A DNA stretch of 64,000 nt from JACPDI01 sp035463475 (GTDB taxonomy: Bacteria; Acidobacteriota; Vicinamibacteria; Vicinamibacterales; 2-12-FULL-66-21): the NCBI GenBank assembly GCA_035463475.1, contig DATHTE010000072.1, positions 62,001-126,000 of the forward strand, given 5' to 3'. The notes under the pieces were generated by a model, which ran no database searches, was not told where the DNA came from, and saw nothing but the letters and a program-made list of their open reading frames with translations. Every line of letters begins with the position of its first letter. Positions within the stretch are counted from its first letter, which is position 1. Shown in pieces: positions 16,454-23,702 of the stretch. A program made the translations under genes and the position numbers.

Positions 16454-17566
16454 TCACCTCCTTGCCGCGCCCTGCGCCGAGGCGGGCAGGACGCCCTCGA
16501 TCACCCGCTCGTCGAACGGCGCCCCCTCCGCGTAGAGCTGCCGCAGCTTGACGAAGTCGATCTCGCGGTCGCCCCGCGCGCCATAGTGAAACGCCGGGAA
16601 GCCCGCGGCCGCTTCCGTGTTCATGTTGAGCGCCAGCCACGAGCGGTTCGTCTCGCTGTTGGCGAACCAGTGCTCCAGCTTCTTCTTGCGCAGGCTCTCG
16701 AGCGTCTTCCGCGTGCAGTCAGGGAACGTGTGGAGCAGGCGCGTGACGAGCGCGCCCACGGCGACATCGAGGTTCGACAGATCGATCGCGCAGCCCGCGG
16801 CCACCGCCTTCCCTTCCTTCATCGCGTCCCCCGTCTTCCACGCGCCGAACACCACGCGCCCCGTCTCGTCCGTCCAGCGGTCGGTGACCACGGTGGGGTC
16901 GGGCACGAAGGCGCCGTCCGAGCGGCGATGCACGGGCACGATGTCGTTGATCAGCCCGAAGCGCAGGGCCGCGTGCGCGGACCAGGGCTCGCAGAACACG
17001 AGCGACTCGGCGGCCTTCGCGTATCCCACGTAGAGGTGCAGGAAGTCCGTGGAGCCTCCGTCCGGGGCGGAGCCGTGGATCGGGCCCGCCTGCCCGAACC
17101 GCGCGTGGTCACCCGCGATGGAGAAATCGCACGCCATGCCGATCTCCTGGCCGCCGCCGATGCGCATGCCGTTGACACGGCAGATCACCGGCTTGTCGCA
17201 GAGCAGGATGGCGGTCACCATGTCGTTGAAGAGCCGCATGTACTGCAAGTACTCGTGCGGGCGACGCGCGTAGTACGTCGCGTACTCCTCGGTGTTCCCG
17301 CCAGTGCAGAAGGCGCGGGTCCCAACCGCGGTGAGCACGACGGCGACCGCGCGCCGGTCCGCGCTCGCGCGGCGGAAGGCGAGGATGAGTTCCTTGATCG
17401 CCTCCGTCGTGTACGAGTTGAGCTGCGGCTCGTTGTCGAGCGAAATCCAGACCTGGTGCAGCCCGGCGACCTCGGATCCCGAACGGTCGCGCACGGGACG
17501 CTCCTCGTAACGGATCGAGCGAAACCGGTGGTCCGGCACGAGATCGTGATTCTTGAGATCGGTCAT
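16454..17566 (-). CDS. oah: 6-oxocyclohex-1-ene-1-carbonyl-CoA hydrolase (ring-opening)
   Basis: 370 residues, the length of Oah/BamA and about 100 more than an ordinary crotonase. Signature stretches include DNEPQLNSYTTEAIKEL, FCTGGNTEEYATYYA, VNGMRIGGGQEIGMACDFS and APDGGSTDFLHLYVG, all well conserved in BamA-type enzymes. It adds water and hydrolytically cleaves the alicyclic ring to a 3-hydroxypimelyl-CoA product. This gene is the usual marker of anaerobic aromatic degradation and gives strong support to the cluster assignment. Confidence 0.94.
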   Translation of the reverse strand: MTDLKNHDLVPDHRFRSIRYEERPVRDRSGSEVAGLHQVWISLDNEPQLNSYTTEAIKELILAFRRASADRRAVAVVLTAVGTRAFCTGGNTEEYATYYARRPHEYLQYMRLFNDMVTAILLCDKPVICRVNGMRIGGGQEIGMACDFSIAGDHARFGQAGPIHGSAPDGGSTDFLHLYVGYAKAAESLVFCEPWSAHAALRFGLINDIVPVHRRSDGAFVPDPTVVTDRWTDETGRVVFGAWKTGDAMKEGKAVAAGCAIDLSNLDVAVGALVTRLLHTFPDCTRKTLESLRKKKLEHWFANSETNRSWLALNMNTEAAAGFPAFHYGARGDREIDFVKLRQLYAEGAPFDERVIEGVLPASAQGAARR

Positions 17567-17571
17567 AACCC

Positions 17572-17631
17572 CTGCGTCCTCCGCGTCCTCCGAGGTTTGA
17601 TTCGCTGTGTCCTTTTGCGTCCTCTGCGGTT
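17572..17631. repeat. Dispersed repeat GCGTCCTCYGCGGTT (copy 2)
   Basis: Between had and oah: CTGCGTCCTCCGCGTCCTCCGAGG (split as two abutting units from 17572) and then GCGTCCTCTGCGGTT at 17617-17631. The units run in the same direction here, unlike the inverted ends at 63246-63368. It occupies the only sizeable gap (63 bp) inside the otherwise compact operon and overlaps the last bases of had. Confidence 0.6.
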
Positions 17632-18694
17632 ACGCGCGCGGGTCGAGCACCATCCGCGCGCTCAGCCTGTGTGCCGCCATCGCCGCCAGCAGATCGTTCA
17701 ACGACGACATCGGCGCGTAGTCGACGAACGGACGAATCGCGACGCGGCCGTCGGCGATCAGGCGGAGCACGTCCGGATACGCCTCCGGCGGACAGCCCCA
17801 CGTGCCGTGCACCGTCGCGTCGAACGCCATCAGGTTCGAAAGGCGCACGCTGACCGGCGCCGGCGTGTAGCCGACCTGCACGAGCGTCGCGCCGCGGGCG
17901 AGGAGGCTGAACGCGAGCGTTTGCCCCTCCGGCGTGCCGCTGCACTCGAAGATGCGCAGCCGCAGCGACGGCACCCCCCATTCGCGCGCGAGCGCCGCGA
18001 ACCGCTTCCGCAGGTCCCGTGCTTCGCCGTCCACGATGAACGCCCGCTCGGCGCCGTGGGCCTCGAGCAGCGCCAGGCGCTCGCGGCTGACATCGCAGAC
18101 GGCCACCCGCGCCCCCAGCGCGCGCGCGATCTGCACGACGAACGCCCCCACGCCGCCGCCCCCGACGACGAACGCCGCGTCGCCGGCCGTGACGCCGGCG
18201 CGGCTGACGGCCCGGTAAGCCGTCGACACGGCGTCGGCGACCACCGAGAGGTCGCGCGCGTCGGAACGCGTCGAGACGTACTCGTCAACGGGCACGAGCG
18301 GCGAGGCGGGCACGAGCAGGTGCGTGGCGAACCCGCCGTGGATGTCGTTGCCGGGCATCTTCTGGTCCGGGCACGCGTTGCCGCGGCCGGCCCGGCAGAA
18401 CTCGCACGAGCCGCACGGCAGCACGGCGGGCACGATCACGGTTCGTCCGGCGAGCGCCCTGGCGCGCTCCCCCGCCGCGACGACGGTGCCGACGACTTCG
18501 TGGCCGAGAACCAGCGGGAGTGGGTGCTTCGTGGGGACCGCGCCGCTGGCGAAGGCGAGATCGGTGTGGCAAAGGCCGCACGCGAGGACCTCGACGATGG
18601 CCTCGGCCGCGCCGGGCTCCGGGATCGCGAGCTCGCGCGCCGCGAGCGGGGCGCCGGGGGCGTCGACGTAGTAACCGCGGGCCTGCACGGCCAT
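17630..18694 (-). CDS. had: 6-hydroxycyclohex-1-ene-1-carbonyl-CoA dehydrogenase
   Basis: 354 residues, a zinc alcohol dehydrogenase-family protein. CGLCHTDLAF and LGHEVVGTV give the catalytic zinc site; CGSCEFCRAGRGNAC gives the four-Cys structural zinc; GGGGVGAFVVQIARALG is the Rossmann loop. The GNDIHGGFATHLLVP stretch and length match Had of Thauera/Azoarcus. It oxidises the hydroxylated ring to the 6-oxo compound with NAD. First gene of the eight-gene operon; the ATG is preceded by GAGGTG. Specificity rests on context as much as on motifs. Confidence 0.9.
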   Translation of the reverse strand: MAVQARGYYVDAPGAPLAARELAIPEPGAAEAIVEVLACGLCHTDLAFASGAVPTKHPLPLVLGHEVVGTVVAAGERARALAGRTVIVPAVLPCGSCEFCRAGRGNACPDQKMPGNDIHGGFATHLLVPASPLVPVDEYVSTRSDARDLSVVADAVSTAYRAVSRAGVTAGDAAFVVGGGGVGAFVVQIARALGARVAVCDVSRERLALLEAHGAERAFIVDGEARDLRKRFAALAREWGVPSLRLRIFECSGTPEGQTLAFSLLARGATLVQVGYTPAPVSVRLSNLMAFDATVHGTWGCPPEAYPDVLRLIADGRVAIRPFVDYAPMSSLNDLLAAMAAHRLSARMVLDPRA

Positions 18695-18812
18695 CGGGCA
18701 CCTCGCCGCGGGAACGGCGGACGGGACCGGTCCGCCGGACCGGTTGGGTCGATCCGCCTGAACGGGAAAGAGCGGGAAGACGGGGTCGCGCGGACGCCGC
18801 CTACAGGGACGG

Positions 18813-18842
18813 ATTATGGGTGAACGAACGTTCGTTTGTCAA
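18813..18842 (-). promoter_or_regulatory. Benzoyl-CoA operon promoter with TetR-type operator in its spacer
   Basis: On the minus strand a perfect -35 TTGACA (18837-18842) and a -10 CATAAT (18813-18818) are separated by 18 bp. The spacer holds the perfect 14-bp palindrome AACGAACGTTCGTT (18823-18836). A start site near 18806 would give a leader of about 110 nt before had. Palindromes of this size between -35 and -10 are typical TetR repressor sites; the only such regulator nearby is encoded in the operon. Confidence 0.8.
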
Positions 18843-18910
18843 CCTCGTCCCGCCCCCGCCGGCGCCCCGGCGCCGCCCCGGACGGCCCGAAACCCTGCTA
18901 CAGTCGAGGG

Positions 18911-19360
18911 ATGCTCCCCGGGAAACTCCAGGCCGTGCTCGACACGTTTGCCCTGTTCCCCGACACGGCCGATCGCACCAACCTGCTCCTCGGCTACGCG
19001 GACAAGTTCCGGGAGGTGTCCCCCGCGATCGCGACGCGCCCGTTCCCGCCGGATCACCTCGTGCCGCATTGCGAGTCCGAGGCCTACGTGTGGGCCGCCC
19101 CGCAGCCGGACGGCACCCTCAAGCTCGCGTTCGCCGTCGAGAATCCGTCCGGCGTGTCGGCCAAGGCGCTCGCGGCGATTCTCGAATCCACGTTGTCCGG
19201 TCTCCCACCGGAGGAGATCGCCCTCGTCGATCCCGACATCGTCGAGCGGATCTTCCGGCAGAACATCTCGATGGGGAAAGGCATGGGCCTCATGTCCATG
19301 GTCCAGGCCGTTCGCACGCTCGCCGTCCGTCACGTCGCCGGTCCCGGGCGGGACACCTGA
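18911..19360 (+). CDS. sufE: SufE-family Fe-S cluster assembly protein
   Basis: 149 residues from ATG 18911. The sequence FPDTADRTNLLLGYADKF and VPHCESEAYVWA match SufE, whose single Cys (in HCES here) accepts sulfur from the SufS desulfurase; IFRQNISMGKGMGLMSMVQ resembles the family C-terminal helices. It is divergent from the benzoyl-CoA operon, which needs several [4Fe-4S] clusters, but SufE is a general housekeeping protein and no sufS or sufBCD genes are in the window. Confidence 0.88.
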   Translation: MLPGKLQAVLDTFALFPDTADRTNLLLGYADKFREVSPAIATRPFPPDHLVPHCESEAYVWAAPQPDGTLKLAFAVENPSGVSAKALAAILESTLSGLPPEEIALVDPDIVERIFRQNISMGKGMGLMSMVQAVRTLAVRHVAGPGRDT

Positions 19361-19435
19361 CATCCGCCTTCCGCGGGCGTCCTCGACGCGCGCCAGAGTT
19401 GGATAGAATGTCGGCTCCTCAGAGGAGTCGAGCGA

Positions 19436-22400
19436 ATGACATCACGCCTGCTGATCGCGCTGCTCATTGCCGCCGTGCTGCCCGCGCGCGCGGCGGTCCC
19501 GCGAGACCACGACGCATCAATCGACCATCCCGCGGCCGCGGCGCGCCAGGAGGCGGGCACGGGCGAGAAGAAGGACGACAAGAAAGACGAGAAGAAGAAG
19601 GACCTGCCGCTCGAAGCGGCACGGACCGTGTCGTTCGCCACCGACGAAGGCTCCTGGATGTCTCTCGACGTCTCACCCGACGGCAAAACGATCGTCTTCG
19701 ACCTGCTCGGCGACCTCTACATGTTGCCGATCGCCGGCGGCGACGCGAAGCGGATCACCGACGGCCTGGCCTTCGACAGCCAGCCGCGCTACTCGCCGGA
19801 CGGCGCATCGATCGTCTTCATCTCCGACCGCGACGGCGACGACAATCTCTGGATCGCGAACGCTGACGGCACGGAACCGCGTCCCCTCAGCAAGGGCAAG
19901 AGCAACGTCCTCCGGTCCCCCGAGTACACGCCCGACGGCAAGTACGTGGTCGTGTCGAAGGCGACGCCGGGGACGCCACCGAGCACGCACCTGTGGCTGT
20001 ATCACGTGGAGGGAGGCAGCGGCGTCAAGCTGACCGGCAACTCCGCCGAGAACAAGAACCTCTTCGCGATGGGCCCTGCGTTTGGCAAGGACCCGCGCTA
20101 CGTCTGGTTCACGGAGCGCACGGCCGCGGGCAGCGTCTACAACCAGATGAACTTCCGGTGGCAGCTCGGCGTGTACGACCGCCAGACCGGGGAAAACTAT
20201 CGCCAGAGCGACGAGCGCGGCGCCGCCATGCGTCCCGTGCTGTCGCTGGACGGCAAGTGGCTCGTGTACGCGACGCGCTGGGACGCGCAGACGGGGCTGC
20301 GCCTTCGGGACCTGCAGAGCGGCGACGACACGTGGCTCGCGTATCCCGTCACGCGCGACGACCAGGAGTCGCTGAGCACGCGCGACCTGATGCCGGGGTC
20401 CTCGTTCACCCCGGACTCGAAAGCGCTTCTCACCTCCTTCGACGGGAAGTTCTGGCGCATCGACGTGCCGGCGGGAACGCTGACGCAGGTTCCCTTCAAT
20501 GCGAAGGTGGACCTCAAGATCGGGCCGAAGCTCGCGTTCGACTACACGGTCGATCAGGGCGCCGTGCGCGCGCAGCAGATTCGGTACGCGCGGCTCTCAC
20601 CGGACGGGACGAAGCTGGCGTTCACGGCGCTCGAGCGCGTGTACGTCATGGACTATCCGAAAGGCACGCCCCGCCGCGTCAGCAGCCTGACGGCGGGGGA
20701 GCACCATCCCACGTGGTCGCCCGATGGCAGGTACATCGCCTACGTCACGTGGTCGGACGAAGAAGGGGGGCACGTGTACCGCGTCGCCTCCAGCGGCGGA
20801 GACCCTGAGCAGCTCACGCGGGTCTCCTCTTTCTACTCGGATCCCGTCTACTCGCCGGACGGCCAGCGGATCGTCGTCGTCCGCGGGCCTCGGATGGAGC
20901 GGCAGGAGGACTTCTCCCCGAGGGGGACGGGCGGCCAGGCGCTGGAGCTGGTGTGGCTCCCGGCGGCCGGCGGCAACGTCACGATGATCTCCCCGTTCCG
21001 GGACGCGGGACGGCCCCACTTCAGCGCCGATCAGTCCCGGATCTATGCCTGGCAGGGGAACCGCGGGCTCGTCTCGTTCCGGTGGGATGGCACCGATCGC
21101 CGCACGCACGTCAAGGTCACTGGCTACAAGAACCCGCTCGCGGAAAATCCCAATCCGGCGGCGGACGTGATCATCGGACCCGACGGCGAGCGCGCCCTCG
21201 TGCAGGCGGAGCGGCGCGTCTATCTCATCACGATCCCGATGGTCGGCGGCGAGAACCCGCCGTCGATCAGTCTCTCCAATCCTGAGACCGCCTCGGTCCC
21301 GGTGAAGCGCATCTCGAACGTCGGCGGCGAATTCATCGACTGGGCGGAGAACGGGAAGGCCGTGACGTGGGCGATGGGGCGCAGGTTCTTCCGTTACGAC
21401 CTCGCGACGGCCAAGGCGGCTGAAGACAAGGAGAAGGCCGCGGAGAAGGAACGCGAAGCCGCGAAGGAAAAGGAGGCCGCGGCGGAGAAGGACGCGTCCG
21501 CCCAGAAGGCGGAGGCCGAAAAGGACGCCAGGAAAAGGCCCGCGTACGAGGCGGCCGAGATCGACGTCGTCGTCGAAGTGCCGCGGGCGAAGCCGACCGG
21601 CGTGGTTGCGCTGCGCGGCGGGCGCCTCATCACGATGAGAGGCCTGGAGGTCATCGAGAACGGCGACGTCGTGATCAGGAACAACCGGATCGAGGCGGCG
21701 GGCCGCCGCGGGGCCGTCAAGATCCCGCCGGAGGCGAAAGTGATCGACGTCTCGGGCAAGACGCTCATGCCGGGGCTCGTGGACGTTCACGCCCACATCT
21801 GGCCCGCCTGGGACATTCACAAGACGCAGGTCTGGGAATACCTCGCGAACCTCGCGTACGGCGTGACCACCACGCGCGACCCGCAGACGGCGACGACTGA
21901 CATCCTCAGCTACCGCGACATGGTAGAAGCGGGCCGGATGATCGGGCCGCGCGTCTACGGCACCGGGCCCGGCGTCTTCGCGTCCGACAACGTCCAGAGC
22001 CTCGACGACGCCCGTGATGTGCTGTCACGGTACAGCAAGTACTGGGACACGAAGACGATCAAGCAGTACATGGCGGGCAACCGGCAGCAGCGGCAGTGGA
22101 TCGTCATGGCGGCGCGCGAACAGCAGATCATGCCGACGCTCGAGGGAGGTCTCGATTTGAAGCTGAATCTCACGCAGATGATCGACGGCTACGCGGGGCT
22201 CGAGCACACGCTCCCTATCATGCCGCTCTACAAGGACGTCGTGCAGCTCACCGCGCAATCCGGGATCACCTACACGCCGACGCTGCTCGTCCAGTACGGC
22301 GGCCCGTGGGCAGAGAATCACTTCTACGAGACAACGGACCTTCACTCGGATCCAAAGATGCGGCGCTTCACGCCGCACTCGGACCTGGACGACACGGTGC

Positions 22401-22888
22401 TGCGCCGCCCGTGGTTCCATCCGCAGGAGTACTCGTTCCCCATGGCGGCCAGGGTGCTCGCCGACATCGTCAAGGCGGGCGGCCGAGTGGGGCTGGGCGG
22501 GCATGGCCAGCGCCAGGGCATCCAGTGCCACTGGGAGATGTGGGCCATCGCCAGCGGGGGCATGTCCAACCACGACGTGCTTCGCGTGGCGACCGTGTTC
22601 GGCGCCGAGGCGATCGGCTTCGCGAAGGAGCTCGGGACGCTGGAAGCGGGCAAGCTCGCCGATCTGGTGGTGCTCGACCGCAACCCGCTCGAGAACATCC
22701 GCAACACGACGGCGATTCGCTACGTCATGAAGAACGGCGAGCTCCATGAGGCCGACACGCTGGATCAGATCTGGCCGGTCCAGAGGAAGCTCCCCAGGCA
22801 GTACTGGTGGGATCTCGAACCGGCGCCGCGCCGTGGCGCCCCGACGCGTCCGACCGTCGCGGCGCCGCGGCCGATGACAAACCATTGA
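19436..22888 (+). CDS. Secreted TolB-like propeller fused to an amidohydrolase
   Basis: 1150 residues. Signal peptide at the N-terminus, then a short Lys/Asp/Glu-rich patch, then PD40/WD40-like TolB repeats (SPDGKTIVFD, SPDGASIVFISDRDGDDNLW, TPDGKYVVVS, SPDGRYIAYVTW, SPDGQRIVVV) to about residue 650. A highly charged Ala/Lys/Glu helix (about 660-700) follows, then an imidazolonepropionase-like amidohydrolase: GGRLITMRGLEVIENGDV, MPGLVDVHAHIW (metal HxH) and AGKLADLVVLDRNPLENI. Propeller plus amidohydrolase fusions occur in Acidobacteriota and related soil bacteria; they are thought to be periplasmic peptidases or lactamases. The active-site Lys of other family members is not obvious. Shine-Dalgarno GAGGAG precedes the ATG; the next gene follows after 19 bp. 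Confidence 0.88.
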   Translation: MTSRLLIALLIAAVLPARAAVPRDHDASIDHPAAAARQEAGTGEKKDDKKDEKKKDLPLEAARTVSFATDEGSWMSLDVSPDGKTIVFDLLGDLYMLPIAGGDAKRITDGLAFDSQPRYSPDGASIVFISDRDGDDNLWIANADGTEPRPLSKGKSNVLRSPEYTPDGKYVVVSKATPGTPPSTHLWLYHVEGGSGVKLTGNSAENKNLFAMGPAFGKDPRYVWFTERTAAGSVYNQMNFRWQLGVYDRQTGENYRQSDERGAAMRPVLSLDGKWLVYATRWDAQTGLRLRDLQSGDDTWLAYPVTRDDQESLSTRDLMPGSSFTPDSKALLTSFDGKFWRIDVPAGTLTQVPFNAKVDLKIGPKLAFDYTVDQGAVRAQQIRYARLSPDGTKLAFTALERVYVMDYPKGTPRRVSSLTAGEHHPTWSPDGRYIAYVTWSDEEGGHVYRVASSGGDPEQLTRVSSFYSDPVYSPDGQRIVVVRGPRMERQEDFSPRGTGGQALELVWLPAAGGNVTMISPFRDAGRPHFSADQSRIYAWQGNRGLVSFRWDGTDRRTHVKVTGYKNPLAENPNPAADVIIGPDGERALVQAERRVYLITIPMVGGENPPSISLSNPETASVPVKRISNVGGEFIDWAENGKAVTWAMGRRFFRYDLATAKAAEDKEKAAEKEREAAKEKEAAAEKDASAQKAEAEKDARKRPAYEAAEIDVVVEVPRAKPTGVVALRGGRLITMRGLEVIENGDVVIRNNRIEAAGRRGAVKIPPEAKVIDVSGKTLMPGLVDVHAHIWPAWDIHKTQVWEYLANLAYGVTTTRDPQTATTDILSYRDMVEAGRMIGPRVYGTGPGVFASDNVQSLDDARDVLSRYSKYWDTKTIKQYMAGNRQQRQWIVMAAREQQIMPTLEGGLDLKLNLTQMIDGYAGLEHTLPIMPLYKDVVQLTAQSGITYTPTLLVQYGGPWAENHFYETTDLHSDPKMRRFTPHSDLDDTVLRRPWFHPQEYSFPMAARVLADIVKAGGRVGLGGHGQRQGIQCHWEMWAIASGGMSNHDVLRVATVFGAEAIGFAKELGTLEAGKLADLVVLDRNPLENIRNTTAIRYVMKNGELHEADTLDQIWPVQRKLPRQYWWDLEPAPRRGAPTRPTVAAPRPMTNH

Positions 22889-22907
22889 CGAGCCTTCGAG
22901 GAGCGCG

Positions 22908-23678
22908 ATGTTGACGGGTTCGACGATCGACGGGACGGATGTCATTACCATCGAGCACGGCAGGGCGAACGCGCTCGATCTGAGCCTCGTCGACGCACTC
23001 CGTGACGCGCTCGACCGCGCGGCCTCCGAGCGGAGCCGCGGCGCGCTCGTGCTGACCGGCAGCGGATCGATCTTCTGCGCCGGCGTCGACCTGTTCCGCG
23101 TCGTGGAGGGCGGCCGTGAGTACATCGAGCGGTTCCTGCCTGCCCTCAGTGACTTGTTCCTGCGGCTCTTCCTGATACCGCGCCCCGTGGTTGCGGCCAT
23201 CAACGGACATGCCATCGCGGGCGGGTGCATCCTCGCGTGCGCGTGCGACTACCGCGTGATGTCGGGCGGCGCAGGAACAATCGGGCTGCCCGAGCTCGCG
23301 GTCGGAGTGCCCTTCCCGGCCTCCGCCGTCGAACTGTTGCGACACGCCGTGGGCTCTCCGAGGCTGCAGGAGTTGCTCTACTTCGGACGGACGTACGGTC
23401 CGGCGGACGCGCTCGCGCACGCGCTCGTCGACGAGGTCGCGCCAGCCGAACGCGTGATGCCACGAGCCGTGGACGCCGGGCGCGAGCTGGCGTCGCGCCC
23501 GCCGGAAAGCTTCCGCCTCACGAAGCAGCACCTTCGCGCACCGGCCGCGGAGCGCATCCGATCCGCGGAGCGCGAGACCCCCGCGCTCATCGACGCCTGG
23601 GCATCACCCGAAACGCTCGATGCCGTCCGCGTGTATCTGGAGAGAACACTCCGGAAAGAAGCGCCACGTCGCTCCTAA
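22908..23678 (+). CDS. Enoyl-CoA hydratase/isomerase family protein
   Basis: 256 residues of the crotonase fold: HGRANALDLSLVDAL, GSGSIFCAGVDLFR (first oxyanion segment) and INGHAIAGGCILACACDYRV (second). The usual catalytic Glu pair of hydratases is only partly evident: PELAVGVPF carries one Glu, while the first position lies in FLPALSD without an obvious Glu. It may be an isomerase or hydratase of an acyl-CoA. It sits between the amidohydrolase fusion and an ADOP permease with gaps of 19 and 24 bp, a context that does not explain the reaction. Confidence 0.85.
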   Translation: MLTGSTIDGTDVITIEHGRANALDLSLVDALRDALDRAASERSRGALVLTGSGSIFCAGVDLFRVVEGGREYIERFLPALSDLFLRLFLIPRPVVAAINGHAIAGGCILACACDYRVMSGGAGTIGLPELAVGVPFPASAVELLRHAVGSPRLQELLYFGRTYGPADALAHALVDEVAPAERVMPRAVDAGRELASRPPESFRLTKQHLRAPAAERIRSAERETPALIDAWASPETLDAVRVYLERTLRKEAPRRS

Positions 23679-23702
23679 CCCTTTTGCCGGTCTGATCGTC
23701 TT

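Noticed and set aside
16358..18823. An 821-codon plus-strand open frame across the had-oah-dch region
   Set aside because: It is antisense to three well-supported enzymes; its Arg/His/Ala-rich translation matches no family and reflects high GC content.
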